A stretch of DNA of 64,000 nt from Mycobacterium sp. OTB74 (GTDB lineage: Bacteria > Actinomycetota > Actinomycetes > Mycobacteriales > Mycobacteriaceae). Positions 47,787-58,057 of the stretch are shown here, one piece after another. Position numbers and translations under genes: made by a program. The notes under the pieces are model-generated. The model did no database searches and had not been told where the DNA came from. It saw nothing but the letters and a program-made list of their open reading frames with translations. Position 1 is the stretch's first letter, and each line of letters begins with the position of its first letter. The stretch covers positions 62,001-126,000 of the forward strand of contig NZ_JARXVD010000007.1 in the NCBI RefSeq assembly GCF_029892685.1, written 5' to 3'.

Positions 47787-48623
47787 CTAGCGCTTCTTGC
47801 CGGTGCGCCGGCGGCGGACGATGAGCTTGTCGCTCGGCTTGTTGGGCTTGCGGGTACGACCCTCGGGCTTGCCCCACGGGCTGACCGGGTGGCGACCACC
47901 GGAGGTCTTACCCTCACCACCACCGTGCGGGTGGTCGACCGGGTTCATGACGACACCACGGACGGTCGGGCGCTTGCCCTTCCACCGCATACGGCCAGCT
48001 TTACCCCAGTTGATGTTGGCCTGCTCGGCGTTGCCGACCTCGCCGACGGTGGCGCGGCAGCGCACGTCGACGCGACGGATTTCGCCGGAGGGCATACGCA
48101 GCGTGGCGTAGGCGCCTTCCTTACCGAGCAGCTGGATGCTGACACCGGCCGAGCGGGCCAGCTTGGCACCGCCGCCCGGACGCAGCTCAACCGCGTGGAT
48201 GACGGTACCGGCCGGGATGTTGCGCATCGGCAGGTTGTTGCCCGGCTTGATGTCGGCGTTGGCGCCCGACTCGATCACGTCGCCCTGCTTGAGGTCCTTG
48301 GGGGCGAGGATGTAGCGCTTCTCGCCGTCCACGAAGTGCAGCAGTGCGATGTTCGCGGTGCGGTTGGGGTCGTACTCAATGTGCGCGACCTTGGCGTTGA
48401 CGCCGTCCTTGTCATGGCGACGGAAGTCGATGACGCGGTAGGCACGCTTGTGGCCGCCACCCTTGTGGCGGGTGGTGATGCGGCCGTGGGCATTACGGCC
48501 ACCAGTGCCGTGCAGCGGACGGACCAGCGACTTCTCCGGAGTCGAACGAGTGATCTCGGCGAAATCGGAGACGCTCGAACCGCGACGACCCGGGGTCGTC
48601 GGCTTGTACTTGCGAATTCCCAT
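47787..48623 (-). CDS. rplB: 50S ribosomal protein L2
   Basis: 278 residues. [17 protein letters not shown] lies at the N-terminus; the peptidyl-transferase-proximal loop [16 protein letters not shown] carries the conserved His. L2 is needed for subunit association. It is 29 bp downstream of rplW, one of the larger gaps in this operon. Confidence 0.98.
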   Translation of the reverse strand: MGIRKYKPTTPGRRGSSVSDFAEITRSTPEKSLVRPLHGTGGRNAHGRITTRHKGGGHKRAYRVIDFRRHDKDGVNAKVAHIEYDPNRTANIALLHFVDGEKRYILAPKDLKQGDVIESGANADIKPGNNLPMRNIPAGTVIHAVELRPGGGAKLARSAGVSIQLLGKEGAYATLRMPSGEIRRVDVRCRATVGEVGNAEQANINWGKAGRMRWKGKRPTVRGVVMNPVDHPHGGGEGKTSGGRHPVSPWGKPEGRTRKPNKPSDKLIVRRRRTGKKR

Positions 48624-48652
48624 ATCAGTTAAATCCTCTTAGTTCCCGGCGA

Positions 48653-48955
48653 TTACGCCGGGGCTCCGAACAGTTCGATCGGCTTGCTGCCGGCGGCCAA
48701 AGTCACGATCGCGCGCTTGGTGCTCTTGCGCTGGCCGTAACCGGTGCGGGTGCGCTTGCGCTTGCCCTTGCGGTTGGCGGTGTTCACCGAGTCGACCTTC
48801 ACGTCGAAGATCTTTTCGATGGCGATCTTGATCTGGGTCTTGTTCGAGTCCGGACGCACGACGAACGTGTACGTGTTGTCCTCGATCAGCCCATAGGACT
48901 TCTCCGAGATGACCGGGGCCAGGATGATGTCGCGAGGATCAGTCACGGTAGCCAT
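48653..48955 (-). CDS. rplW: 50S ribosomal protein L23
   Basis: 100 residues. [20 protein letters not shown] at the N-terminus and the [15 protein letters not shown] loop identify L23, the docking site for trigger factor and SRP at the tunnel exit. The start overlaps the rplD stop by one base. Confidence 0.97.
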   Translation of the reverse strand: MATVTDPRDIILAPVISEKSYGLIEDNTYTFVVRPDSNKTQIKIAIEKIFDVKVDSVNTANRKGKRKRTRTGYGQRKSTKRAIVTLAAGSKPIELFGAPA

Positions 48956-49602
48956 CAGGCCGACACCTCCTCTTTCGTGTTGGCGGTGATGTAGGCGTTG
49001 AGGGCCTCCACCGAGAACACCAGGTCATCGGCGTTCAGGACGTCGTAGGTGTTCAGCTGATCCGGCGAGATCACGTGCACACCCGGCAGGTTGCGCACGC
49101 TCTTTGCGCCGACCTCGTCTGCGCGGCCGATCACCACGAGCACCTTCTTGTTGTCGGTCAGCGACGACAGGAACGACTTGGCGCTCTTGGTCGACGGGTT
49201 CTGACCGGCCACCAGCTCGGTGATCGCGTGGATGCGCTCGTTGCGGGCCCGGTCCGACAGCGCGCTGCGCAGGGCAGCAGCGATCATCTTCTTCGGGGTC
49301 CGCTGGCTGTAGTCACGCGGCTGCGGGCCGTGCACGACGCCACCACCGGTGAACTGCGGGGCGCGGGTCGAACCCTGACGGGCGCGGCCGGTGCCCTTCT
49401 GGCGGTACGGCTTCTTGCCACCACCGGACACCATGGCCCGGGTCTTGGTGGCGTGCGTGCCCTGGCGAGCGGCGGCCAGCTGGGCCGTCACCACCTGGTG
49501 CATCAGCGCGATATTGGGCTCGACGTCGAACAGCGCGGCGGGCAGCTCGACAGAGCCGTCCTTCTTGCCGTCCGGGGTCTTGACGTCAATCTTGAAAGTC
49601 AT
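48955..49602 (-). CDS. rplD: 50S ribosomal protein L4
   Basis: 215 residues. The tunnel loop [20 protein letters not shown] is the L4 hallmark. In E. coli L4 also represses the S10 operon through its leader; whether the long leader upstream of rpsJ serves this here is unknown. One-base overlaps with rplC and rplW. Confidence 0.97.
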   Translation of the reverse strand: MTFKIDVKTPDGKKDGSVELPAALFDVEPNIALMHQVVTAQLAAARQGTHATKTRAMVSGGGKKPYRQKGTGRARQGSTRAPQFTGGGVVHGPQPRDYSQRTPKKMIAAALRSALSDRARNERIHAITELVAGQNPSTKSAKSFLSSLTDNKKVLVVIGRADEVGAKSVRNLPGVHVISPDQLNTYDVLNADDLVFSVEALNAYITANTKEEVSA

Positions 49603-50255
49603 TACTTCTCACCTCGTTTGATCGCGGTGCGAACGACGACCAGTCCACCGTTGCGGCCGGGGATGGCGCCCTTGATGAGCAGCACACCGTTCTCGGCGTC
49701 AACCTTGTGAACCTTCAGGTTCTGGCTGGTGACGCGATCGCTACCCATACGGCCGGACATGCGCGTGCCCTTGAAAACACGGCCCGGGGTGGCGCAGCCA
49801 CCGATCGAACCGGGGCGACGGTGCACAGCCTGAGCGCCGTGCGCAGCGCCCTGACCACTGAAGCCGTGACGCTTCATGGTGCCGGCGAAGCCCTTGCCCT
49901 TGCTGGTGCCGGTCACGTCGACGTATCCACCGTCGGCGAAGATCTCGGCGGTCAGCTCCTGGCCGACCTCGTACTCGGCGGCCGCGGCCTCGTCATCGAG
50001 ACGCAGCTCGGCCAGGTGCCGGCGCGGGTTGACGCCCGCAGCGGTGAACTGACCGGTGACCGGCTTGTTCACCTTGCGGGGGCTGATCTCGCCATAGGCG
50101 AGCTGGACGGCGCTGTAGCCGTCGCGCTCGGGGGTACGGATGCGGGTCACCACATTGGGGCCGGCCTTGACGACCGTCACCGGGACGACTTTGTTGTTCT
50201 CATCGAACACCTGCGTCATGCCCAGCTTGGTGCCCAAAATGCCTTTGCGTGCCAT
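49602..50255 (-). CDS. rplC: 50S ribosomal protein L3
   Basis: 217 residues: [20 protein letters not shown] at the start and the central extension [19 protein letters not shown] reaching the peptidyl-transferase centre. It starts 13 bp after rpsJ and is early in assembly of the large subunit. Confidence 0.97.
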   Translation of the reverse strand: MARKGILGTKLGMTQVFDENNKVVPVTVVKAGPNVVTRIRTPERDGYSAVQLAYGEISPRKVNKPVTGQFTAAGVNPRRHLAELRLDDEAAAAEYEVGQELTAEIFADGGYVDVTGTSKGKGFAGTMKRHGFSGQGAAHGAQAVHRRPGSIGGCATPGRVFKGTRMSGRMGSDRVTSQNLKVHKVDAENGVLLIKGAIPGRNGGLVVVRTAIKRGEK

Positions 50256-50268
50256 TTTTCTGGGTCTC

Positions 50269-50574
50269 CTACTGGATGTTGACGTCGACGCTCGCCGGCA
50301 GATCGATGCGCATCAAGGCGTCAACGGTCTTCGGCGTGGGGTCGAGGATGTCGATAAGGCGCTTGTGGGTACGCATTTCGAAATGCTCCCGCGAGTCCTT
50401 GTACTTATGGGGGGACCGGATAACGCAGTACACGTTCTTCTCGGTCGGCAGCGGCACCGGGCCGACCACGCTTGCCCCCGTACGGGTGACCGTCTCAACG
50501 ATCTTGCGCGCCGAGGCGTCAATGGCCTCGTGGTCGTAGGCCTTGAGCCTGATGCGGATCTTCTGTCCCGCCAC
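50269..50574 (-). CDS. rpsJ: 30S ribosomal protein S10
   Basis: 101 residues from [23 protein letters not shown], then [20 protein letters not shown], the S10 (NusE) signature. Besides its ribosomal role S10 links transcription to translation through NusB/NusG. First gene of the S10 operon, behind a leader of about 260 nt. Confidence 0.97.
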
Positions 50575-50829
50575 GCTTCTCCTACCTCACTACTCACGGA
50601 CCCAATGTCTTGGGCCTGGTCTTCGTGCGTACGCCCCGGGACACCCGATGGCGCACGCTGGCTATGCCGCCGCTCTTTACGTTTCTGTGGTTCACCGGTA
50701 CCCGCGCTCGGGTGTGTCGCCTCTGCGCACAGTCGTCCGCGACGAAAATTCCGTCTCGAGCGATGTTGGCACCGGATACGCCCGTGGTGGGCGTCGGTCG
50801 TATGCCTGCAGCGAGCGAACCCGGCGCAA

Positions 50830-50870
50830 GGCAACCCGAATAGTATGCCCCAGATTCGGGCCTGGTCCAA
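50830..50870 (-). promoter_or_regulatory. Predicted promoter of the S10 operon
   Basis: Minus strand: GATTTGGAC with -35 TTGGAC (50865-50870), 17-bp spacer, -10 CATACT (50842-50847), N5, then GGTTGCC (50830-50836). The 409-bp gap between rpsJ and the divergent DUF4442 gene holds this promoter and a leader of about 260 nt. No tRNA or protein gene was recognised in the leader. Confidence 0.68.
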
Positions 50871-50983
50871 ATCCGGTCTCAACCCCGTCCGACCCAACAA
50901 ACCGGCCGGTTTTTACGAGTGAAGGCAGCCCCCTCGTCGATTTCGGCGTGGGCACCTAACTTACCGCCAAGTAAGATAGCGTT

Positions 50984-51457
50984 ATGACCGCTTCGAGCAC
51001 CACCTACCGCGCCTGGAAGCAGCTGTCTGGCCGCCCCGGCGGCAGCCTGGTGTTCTCGGCCGCCGCCATGGTGCGCGTCCCCTATTTCGCGTCGGTCCTG
51101 CCACGCGTGGTGACCATGGAACCCGGCTATGCCGAGGTGGCCGTGCCCAAATGGTTCTTCGTCTACAACCACCTGCATACCGTGCACGCCATCGCATCGT
51201 GCAACGCCGCGGAAATGGCCATGGGCATGGCGATGGAGGCCACCGTCCCGACCAGCCACCGGTGGATTCCGAAGGCCATGAACGTCCAGTACCTGGCGAA
51301 GGCCACGACTTCATTGCGAGCCCACGCCCGGTTGGAGGTGCCGGACCTCTCGGAACTGACGTCGGGTACCGACGTGATCGTGTCGGTCTCGGTGGTCGAC
51401 ACCTATGGCGCCGAGGTCGTACACGCGGACATCACCACCTGGGTCACGCCAGTCTGA
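50984..51457 (+). CDS. DUF4442-family hotdog-fold protein
   Basis: 157 residues. FVYNHLHTVHAIASCNAAEMAMG followed by WIPKAMNVQYLAKATTSL is the pattern of DUF4442 proteins, single-domain relatives of hotdog thioesterases (PaaI/YiiD type). The HxxxxN-like helix could bind acyl-CoA. Function not proven. It is divergent from the S10 operon and may share a transcript with the damaged membrane gene downstream, which begins 2 bp after its stop. Confidence 0.75.
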   Translation: MTASSTTYRAWKQLSGRPGGSLVFSAAAMVRVPYFASVLPRVVTMEPGYAEVAVPKWFFVYNHLHTVHAIASCNAAEMAMGMAMEATVPTSHRWIPKAMNVQYLAKATTSLRAHARLEVPDLSELTSGTDVIVSVSVVDTYGAEVVHADITTWVTPV

Positions 51458-51459
51458 AG

Positions 51460-51759
51460 ATGCGTTAGCCGTCCGTCGCACGCACATATCTGGCCCCGGT
51501 CGCGCTTCTGGTAGCCGTCGTCACCGGCTTCGTGTCCGCATGGCCTATCGGCGCGGCGTTGTTCGGCCCCGATTTCGCATCGGACTTCGAGGACGGCACG
51601 CATACCTACCAAGTCGGAGCCGCACTTGCCTATCTGCTGGAGACCGCGGCCGTCGCGCTGGTGCTGGGGTGTCTCGGCACCGGTCGCGCCGCGGTGTGCT
51701 GCCGGGTACTGGCCGCGCTGGGGATCGTGCTGCTCCTGGCCATCAGGATGTCGGCCTAG
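51460..51759 (+). pseudogene. Small membrane protein gene with in-frame amber stop at codon 3
   Basis: ATG CGT TAG opens the frame at 51460, 2 bp after the DUF4442 stop. From codon 4 the frame is clean and encodes RTYLAPVALLVAVVTGF, then WPIGAALFGPDF and two more hydrophobic helices, ending LLLAIRMSA. If translated from the GTG at 51532 the product (75 residues) would lose most of the first helix. Either a recent nonsense mutation, a sequencing error, or use of a poor internal start. Family unknown. Confidence 0.6.
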
Positions 51760-52109
51760 TCGAGGTACGTGCCGTGACCCTCGCGCACCAGGGCGCCGTC
51801 GAAGATGAGCACCTCGTTGACCAGCCGCCCACGCTGGTTGCGGTAGTTGATGACGATGGCCTGCGTGCCGACGTATGTCGCCACCACTTCGAAGTGCAGA
51901 TCGGGGAAGGCCGCCAAGGCGTCCACCCAATACCGGCGCAGCGCCTGCTTGCCCCGCACCACTCCCCCGGACTCGGGCAGAATGCCGGCGGCCACAGGTG
52001 AACTGAAGACGACGTCGTCACGGAAATGCGCGAGCACAGCTTCGACGTCGTGGTCATTCCATGCCTGAACCCAATGCCGTGCAAAAGCTTCTGCGTCAGC
52101 AGCCTTCAT
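51756..52109 (-). CDS. SnoaL-like / NTF2-fold protein
   Basis: 117 residues from ATG at 52109 with a GAGGTG ribosome-binding site; the frame extends upstream into the 63-bp repeat and is not used. HWVQAWNDHDVEAVLAHFRDD is the N-terminal signature of SnoaL-like proteins, followed by VVRGKQALRRYWVDALAAFPD. The fold is used by small isomerases, hydrolases and binding proteins. Substrate unknown. Confidence 0.8.
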   Translation of the reverse strand: MKAADAEAFARHWVQAWNDHDVEAVLAHFRDDVVFSSPVAAGILPESGGVVRGKQALRRYWVDALAAFPDLHFEVVATYVGTQAIVINYRNQRGRLVNEVLIFDGALVREGHGTYLD

Positions 52110-52127
52110 GTTCACCTCACAGTCATC

Positions 52128-52190
52128 CGCCGAAATCGACTTAATGGCCGGTTTTTCGTGTACTTTGGCGCCCGTTTGTCCGTTTGGGCG
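52128..52190. repeat. 63-bp dispersed repeat, copy B
   Basis: Same length and orientation as 28681-28743. The first 13 bases (CGCCGAAATCGAC), an internal GGCCGG and the last 21 bases are identical; by hand count 48 of 63 positions match. It lies between the carboxylesterase stop and the SnoaL-like gene. Confidence 0.8.
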
Positions 52191-52199
52191 CAAAGAAGA

Positions 52200-53822
52200 T
52201 CAGTGTTTGAGGCTTTCCCAGAATGCGCATTGGTGGACGGCCTCGAAATCGCTCGTCACCTGGGTGCCGTCGGGGCGAAATGACAGGCGCTGGTCATCGG
52301 TACCGCCGGTCAGCTGCGGCCACTGCGGTCCGCCCGGAGCCTCCGGCCTGCCGGTCGCGACGAACGCGCTCCAGTAGTCGATCATCTGGTCGGACAGCGC
52401 CAGCTGGGCGTCTGACATCGGCGGCGCCCCACCCATGTCGAAGATGTATCGCAGATCCAGCGAATGGCTGGCGCCGAGTGGAAATGGCAAGTGGCTGAAC
52501 GGATCCGGTGTCGGTGGGGCCGGATCGCTGAACTCGTAGCCATAGACCGACGCACCGTGGGTCAGCGCGTCACCGATCCGGTCACCCACACACGAGAACA
52601 CACCGTCGGTGACCGCAGCCGAATACGCTTGCGGAACATTGCCATTGAATTTGCTCAGCGGGTAGTTTTCGGCCACCGCCGCGGCGTCGGCGCCGAATGT
52701 CGACGACAACAGATGCGGGTATGACGCGGCGGTGAACCGCTTCCCCGCCCTGACATATTGCAGCGCAACGAAAAGCGTGAACTCGTCCCGCGTGGTGCCG
52801 ATCACCACCGGCACCTTAGCCGCCGAACCCGTATCGAATGCAGTCACCGGGTCTACCGGAAGCGAAGCCGTACCGAAGACCGGACCGCTGAGCGAGTCCT
52901 CACCAATATGGTAGTACCACACCGGCTTTCGCAGCCGTTCGGCCGGAATCCGGCGCAGGCAATCGGCCGCGGAGGCAGGATCGGTGCATCCCAGCGCGTT
53001 CGCATAGGCCGTGCTGGCGCGCTGGGCCTCGGGCAGCGCAACCTGCGCCTGGCACGGGCCGCTCTGGATCATGGCCGCCCGGAACAAGCCCGCCGAATCC
53101 GGTGCGACCAGATGGTCACACACCGACATTCCGCCGGCGGACTCGCCCGCGATGGTGACCTTATCGGGGTCGCCACCGAACGCGGCGATGTTGTCGTGCA
53201 CCCAGCGCAGCGCCGCCTGCTGGTCAGCCAAGCCGTAGTTGCCGACATCAGGGCCGTCGCCGAGTGCGGGGTGGGCCAGAAAGCCCAGCGCACCCAGCCG
53301 GTAATTCAAGGTCACCACGACCATGTCGCCGCGCGCGGTCAATCGCTTCGCGTTGTAGATGCCACCGCTGCCGTTGATGAACCCGCCGCCGTGAATCCAG
53401 ACCAGGACCGGCCGCCGGCCATCGGAGGGCTTCACCTCCGGCGTCCAGACGTTCAGGGTCAGGCAGTCCTCGCTGGTGTTGCGCCCCATCTCGAGGTCAC
53501 CCTCAGGGTTCTGCAGACACCGCGGACCCGGCTCGGCAGCATCGCGGACTCCCGTCCACGGCACCGCAGGAGCCGGCGGCCTCCACCGCAACGGACCGAT
53601 CGGCGGTGCGGCATAAGGGATTGCACCGAAAAAGCGAAGATCGGGCGCGAGCAGCCCGCGCACCGTTCCCGACGCTGTCTGCACCAGAGCCGGATCGGCC
53701 TCCGCTGTCGCCGCGGTGGCGGGAGTGGCACCGTCACCGCGGCCGCACCCGGCGAGCAACACCACAGCGGCGGTCAGGGCGAACACCCGACGCACCGCAC
53801 GGCTCGCAGACAAGGACGACAT
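52200..53822 (-). CDS. Carboxylesterase type B lipoprotein
   Basis: 540 residues from the ATG at 53822. A signal peptide ends with lipobox LLAGC (Cys26). The type B esterase domain shows the oxyanion segment VWIHGGGFINGSGG, the nucleophile elbow GESAGG and the N-terminal EDCLTLNVWTPE. It probably hydrolyses hydrophobic esters at the cell surface. It is divergent from the P450 gene, with a 133-bp shared control region. Confidence 0.92.
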   Translation of the reverse strand: MSSLSASRAVRRVFALTAAVVLLAGCGRGDGATPATAATAEADPALVQTASGTVRGLLAPDLRFFGAIPYAAPPIGPLRWRPPAPAVPWTGVRDAAEPGPRCLQNPEGDLEMGRNTSEDCLTLNVWTPEVKPSDGRRPVLVWIHGGGFINGSGGIYNAKRLTARGDMVVVTLNYRLGALGFLAHPALGDGPDVGNYGLADQQAALRWVHDNIAAFGGDPDKVTIAGESAGGMSVCDHLVAPDSAGLFRAAMIQSGPCQAQVALPEAQRASTAYANALGCTDPASAADCLRRIPAERLRKPVWYYHIGEDSLSGPVFGTASLPVDPVTAFDTGSAAKVPVVIGTTRDEFTLFVALQYVRAGKRFTAASYPHLLSSTFGADAAAVAENYPLSKFNGNVPQAYSAAVTDGVFSCVGDRIGDALTHGASVYGYEFSDPAPPTPDPFSHLPFPLGASHSLDLRYIFDMGGAPPMSDAQLALSDQMIDYWSAFVATGRPEAPGGPQWPQLTGGTDDQRLSFRPDGTQVTSDFEAVHQCAFWESLKH

Positions 53823-53955
53823 GGAGCCCGAGCCTACTGAATCAACGCCCCGGTCACCCGATCGCGGCAATCCACGACGAGTGACCCAGAGCCGACCTAT
53901 ATTACCAAGTACACCATCAAAACCGCAGGTCGAGCGCGAGGATGTCACAGATTTG

Positions 53956-55209
53956 ATGAGCACACGCACCATGGACGAGGCCGCCAAGGTTCTGGCCGAC
54001 CCCACCGCATACGCTGACGATCAACGCCTACACACCGCGCTCACCCACCTTCGCACAACCAATCCGGTTGCCTGGGTTGATAATCCACCGTATCGACCAT
54101 TCTGGGCGGTTACCCGGCACGCCGACATCATGGCGGTTGAGCGGGCAAACGACTTGTTCATCAACGAACCGCGCCCACTGCTGGCCACCGCGGCCGCCGA
54201 CGACCTGGCCCGTGCCCAACTCGAAGCCGGCATGGGACTTCGCACCCTGATCCACATGGACGACCCACACCACCGCAAAATTCGCTCCATCGGGGCCGAC
54301 TGGTTCCGGCCGAAGGCCATGCGGGACCTCAAGGCCCGAGTCGACGCCCTGGCCAGGCGCTACGTGGACAAGATGGCCGAGAGCGGCCCGGAATGTGACT
54401 TCGTCACCACAATCGCGGTCGACTATCCGCTGTACGTGATCATGTCGCTACTGGGGCTGCCCGAAGAAGACTTCGGCCGCATGCACATGCTCACCCAGGA
54501 GATGTTCGGCGGCGATGACGACGAGTACAAACGCGACAGCGGATCGCTCGAGGACCAACTCGCGGTCCTGATGGACTTCTTTGCCTACTTTGCGACGCTG
54601 ACCGCCTCGCGTCGGGCCAACCCCACCGAAGACCTGGCATCGGCGATCGCCAATGGCCGGGTCGACGGCGAACCGCTCGGCGATGTCGACACCGCGTCCT
54701 ACTACGTGATCGTGGCCAGTGCGGGCCACGACACCACCAAAGACGCCATCTCCGGCGGGCTGTATGCACTGATCGAAAACCAGGGCGAACTCGCCAGGCT
54801 GAAGGCGAACCTGGATCTGATGCCGACCGCGGTCGAGGAGATGATCCGCTGGAGCACCCCGGTCAAGGAGTTCATGCGCACTGCGACCGCCGACACCGAA
54901 ATTCGTGGCGTGCCGATCGCCAAGGGCGAATCTGTTTATCTGGCTTACGTTTCCGGCAACCGGGACGAGGAGGTTTTCGCCGACCCGTTCCGGTTCGATA
55001 TCGGCCGTGACCCCAACAAGCACCTGGCGTTCGGCTACGGCGTGCACTTCTGTCTGGGCGCCGCGCTGGCCCGAATGGAGATGAACAGCTTGTTCACCGA
55101 ACTGCTGACGCGGCTGGATTCGATCGAATTAGCCGGTGCCCCAGAGCTTTCGGCGACCACCTTCGTGGGCGGGCTCAAGCATCTGCCGATCCGGTATTCG
55201 TTGCGCTGA
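53956..55209 (+). CDS. Cytochrome P450
   Basis: 417 residues from the ATG at 53956; a GTG at 53881 is an alternative. The I-helix oxygen-binding motif is AGHDTT, the K-helix ExxR is EEMIR, and the heme-ligand loop is FGYGVHFCLGAALARME with Cys366. It resembles soluble actinobacterial P450s that need separate ferredoxin partners, none of which is nearby. Substrate unknown. Its last 35 bp overlap the convergent TetR gene. Confidence 0.93.
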   Translation: MSTRTMDEAAKVLADPTAYADDQRLHTALTHLRTTNPVAWVDNPPYRPFWAVTRHADIMAVERANDLFINEPRPLLATAAADDLARAQLEAGMGLRTLIHMDDPHHRKIRSIGADWFRPKAMRDLKARVDALARRYVDKMAESGPECDFVTTIAVDYPLYVIMSLLGLPEEDFGRMHMLTQEMFGGDDDEYKRDSGSLEDQLAVLMDFFAYFATLTASRRANPTEDLASAIANGRVDGEPLGDVDTASYYVIVASAGHDTTKDAISGGLYALIENQGELARLKANLDLMPTAVEEMIRWSTPVKEFMRTATADTEIRGVPIAKGESVYLAYVSGNRDEEVFADPFRFDIGRDPNKHLAFGYGVHFCLGAALARMEMNSLFTELLTRLDSIELAGAPELSATTFVGGLKHLPIRYSLR

Positions 55210-55816
55210 CCGAATGCGTGGCCAGGAATCCGTCGACGGCCGCGGCGGCGATCTCGCGGTAGTCGAAATCGGGCAACGTGCTGATCTTGCCCAGCACGAT
55301 CGGACCGAGTAGCAACGCCGCAGCGCGCACCCGGTCCACCTCACCGAGTTCGGCTATGGCATCGGGACTGCCGAGTACCGCGTCGAGCGGTTCGGCGTAC
55401 TGCGCGGCCACCCGTTCACGCAGGCTGCGCATCTCCTGGCTCTCGACACCCCCGCCGCCCCATGGCAGGTGCTCGAGGTTGCCGCCCAACGCCAACCAGG
55501 ACATGGCAGCCAGACTCACCGGGGCCTCGGCGATCAACTCTGCCTGGGCATTGACCAATTCCAGCAGTCGATCCCGCAGCGTTCCCTCGCTCGGCGGTAT
55601 CGGCGCCGGCGGGATCACTGCGTGAAATGCCGCTGCCAGCAAGTCATTTCCACTCGAAAAGTGCCGGTACAGCGTGGCCCGGGCAACGTTGGATGCCCGG
55701 ATCACCGCGTCGACCGTCACCGCGCTGGGCCCACCGGCGCGCAGGAGCGAGGTCGCCGCGTCGAGCAGCTTCGCCCGCGATCTGACCGTCCGCGGATCGC
55801 TGCGTTCGCCTGGCAT
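55175..55816 (-). CDS. TetR-family transcriptional regulator
   Basis: 213 residues. The N-terminal helix-turn-helix is RAKLLDAATSLLRAGGPSAVTVDAVIRASNVARATLYRHF (typical TetR, quoted here only to indicate residues about 12-50). The C-terminal ligand domain is not recognisable. A palindromic operator lies just upstream of its start, and a broken MFS pump gene is divergent from it, so it was probably the pump's repressor. Confidence 0.88.
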   Translation of the reverse strand: MPGERSDPRTVRSRAKLLDAATSLLRAGGPSAVTVDAVIRASNVARATLYRHFSSGNDLLAAAFHAVIPPAPIPPSEGTLRDRLLELVNAQAELIAEAPVSLAAMSWLALGGNLEHLPWGGGGVESQEMRSLRERVAAQYAEPLDAVLGSPDAIAELGEVDRVRAAALLLGPIVLGKISTLPDFDYREIAAAAVDGFLATHSVSATNTGSADA

Positions 55817-55838
55817 GCGGCAAACTCCTCCGCCTAGG

Positions 55839-55861
55839 AAACAAGACAGTTAGTCTTGTTT
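55839..55861. promoter_or_regulatory. TetR-type operator palindrome
   Basis: AAACAAGAC and GTCTTGTTT form perfect 9-bp arms around AGTTA, in the 92-bp gap between the TetR gene and the divergent MFS remnant. Position and symmetry suit autoregulation plus pump control. Confidence 0.65.
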
Positions 55862-55908
55862 TGCGACTTCTGACCCGCTAGCCAGCGTACTCATCGAACG
55901 GAGTCCAC

Positions 55909-56659
55909 ATGGTCACCGAGCTGACCGGGGCGCCAACGACAATCACCTCGCCCCGCCGGGCAGTCACGGTGCTGTTCCTGGTGATGTTCGGCTTCTTTTA
56001 CCTGGCGATGCAATTCATGCAACTGGTGATGGGATACAGCCCCATCGGCACCGCCGTCGCGCTGTCACCGCTGGCGGTACCCATGCTGGTGCTTTCCCCG
56101 ATGTCGTTGTGGTACCTGCCCGGGCTGGGCCTGCGGTTGGTGGTCTTCACCGGCCTGCTCCTGCTGGCCGCCGGCCGGACGTGCCTTCGACTGGTCCACT
56201 TGGATTCACCGTACTGGGATCTGGCGTGGCCTCTCCCGCCCGCAGCACCGGCGTCGGAATCTTCACCGCCCCAACGACATCGGCGATCATGACCGCGACA
56301 CCACCCGGGAAATCGGGGCGGCCCTGGGCATCGCGCTGACCGGGTCGTTACTGGCCGCCGGATACACCAAGAACATCAGCCCAGCGCTGACAGGCTTTCC
56401 GCCGACCGCACGCGAGGCCATCCGCGGCTCGCTGGCGGGCGCCACAACTGCAGCCGCCTGACTCGGCCCGCGCGCCGATCAGCTGATCGGCACTGCACGG
56501 TTGGCGTTCCTGCACGCAATGCAATCCACCCTGCTGGTACTGGCGGTGATCACCGCGATCGCCGCCGTGGTCATCGCGCTCCGAGGCCCCGGACGCGGTC
56601 GTTCGTCGTTGCTGCCGACGCCATTACCCGGTTGGCATCGTCATCAACGTCGACAATAA
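55909..56659 (+). pseudogene. Broken MFS drug-efflux transporter (DHA2 type)
   Basis: The start ATG is intact, but after about 20 residues the sequence jumps to late helices (FFYLAMQFMQLVMGYSP), so most of the first eight or nine helices are deleted. The frame then shifts (DTTREIGAALGIALTGSLLA continues in another frame) and meets an in-frame TGA after GATTAAA before the last helix (LLVLAVITAIAAVVIALRG). It is non-functional. The divergent TetR gene and its operator remain. Confidence 0.85.
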
Positions 56660-56665
56660 AGCTGT

Positions 56666-58057
56666 TCAGCCGCTGACGAATTCGGCCGCACGATGGCCGA
56701 TCATCACGATGGTGGCATGCGGACCCCGCCCGGTGATACCGGGCAGGATCGACCCATCCACCACCCACAGGCCGTCGATTCCGAGCACCCGGCACCGGGG
56801 ATCGACGACGGCCCACTCCTGCCCGTCGGTCCCCATCGGCGCGGTTGCCGACAGGTGTTGCGCCGTGGACCAGGACGGGTCGCCGACCATCGTCGTGGCC
56901 CCGAACAGTTCGCGCACCCGGTCGTAACCGGCACCGAGAACCGTTGCGTCGGCTGGGTCGGCGTGGTAGCGGTGCTCGATCACCGGTGGCACCCGCGGAT
57001 CGGCAGATACCAAGCGAACTCGACCGCGAGACTTCGGACGCATCAGCGAAATCCCGATGTGCACCGGATCCACATCGGCGGTAGATCCGGTCATCGCAGC
57101 GAAACCGCATGTGTAAGGCCGTATTTCCAGCCCACCGTCGGTCAGCAGCACCTCGACGGGAGGACGGCCCGGAGTGCCGGGCCAGTCGACTGGCACCACC
57201 AATTCCGGATGATCCGCGGTATTGGTGCCCACGGGTAGGTCCGCGACCACCGGCAGCCCGGCGGCCCGCAGCTCACCGGCCGGACCAATCCCGGACAGCA
57301 TCAGCAGGTGCGCCGATTCGATTGCCCCGGCGCACAACACAATCCGATCGGCATGCAGGGTCATTTCACCATCTGGGCCCGAGCAAGCGATTCCGGCCAC
57401 CCGGTCCTGATCGAACAACACCTTGAGCACCTTGGTGCCGGTCAGCAGCGTCAGATTGGGCCGCCCCAGCGCAGGCACCAAGAAGGCCTCCCCGGGCCCG
57501 TGCCGGAACTGGGAGTCGGCCACATTCAGCGGCACCGCCCCGATGCCCCGCCTCTCGCCGTTCGCCCCGTTGAGATCGTCGATCCACCGGTACGCCGCGG
57601 CCGCGCCGTCGATGAACGCGCGCGCCGCCGCACCGAAATCGGCGGTGCGCCGCACCGGAATAGGTCCCTTCAGACCATGTTCAGGGCCGGTGAAATCACG
57701 GTCGGATTCGATGGCCCGGTAGTGCGGCAGTACGTCGTCCCAACTCCAGCCGGGCAGCGCCCAGGCGTCGAAGTCTGCGGCCGCGGCCCGGCAGAAATAG
57801 CCGCCGTTGACCGCGCCCGAACCGCCGACCACTGCGCCACGGACGATGCCGACCGGCTGGTGTGGATCATGCGTCAACGTCGTTCGATGATGCCGGCTGA
57901 CTGGACTGTCGGGGCCGATCGGCAGCACCCAATCATCGGCGGGAGTCCAGGCCGGGCCGGCCTCGACCAATGTGACCCGGCAGGACGGATCCGCGGAAAC
58001 ACGTTCGGCCAGAACGCAGCCGGCACTGCCCGCACCGACAATCAGTACATCGATCAA
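56666..58057 (-). CDS. mftG: Mycofactocin dehydrogenase MftG (GMC oxidoreductase)
   Basis: 463 residues from TTG at 58057, overlapping the mftF stop as TTGA. The FAD-binding start is [20 protein letters not shown] features include [11 protein letters not shown] and a catalytic His region in the C-terminal part ([12 protein letters not shown]). MftG has been reported to reoxidise mycofactocinol and pass electrons toward respiration, allowing alcohol use. It is the last gene of the locus. Confidence 0.9.
   Translation of the reverse strand: MIDVLIVGAGSAGCVLAERVSADPSCRVTLVEAGPAWTPADDWVLPIGPDSPVSRHHRTTLTHDPHQPVGIVRGAVVGGSGAVNGGYFCRAAAADFDAWALPGWSWDDVLPHYRAIESDRDFTGPEHGLKGPIPVRRTADFGAAARAFIDGAAAAYRWIDDLNGANGERRGIGAVPLNVADSQFRHGPGEAFLVPALGRPNLTLLTGTKVLKVLFDQDRVAGIACSGPDGEMTLHADRIVLCAGAIESAHLLMLSGIGPAGELRAAGLPVVADLPVGTNTADHPELVVPVDWPGTPGRPPVEVLLTDGGLEIRPYTCGFAAMTGSTADVDPVHIGISLMRPKSRGRVRLVSADPRVPPVIEHRYHADPADATVLGAGYDRVRELFGATTMVGDPSWSTAQHLSATAPMGTDGQEWAVVDPRCRVLGIDGLWVVDGSILPGITGRGPHATIVMIGHRAAEFVSG

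Noticed and set aside
50575..50829. A tRNA or small protein in the long rpsJ leader.
   Set aside because: No cloverleaf or T-loop sequence, and no ribosome-binding site with a conserved short frame was seen.
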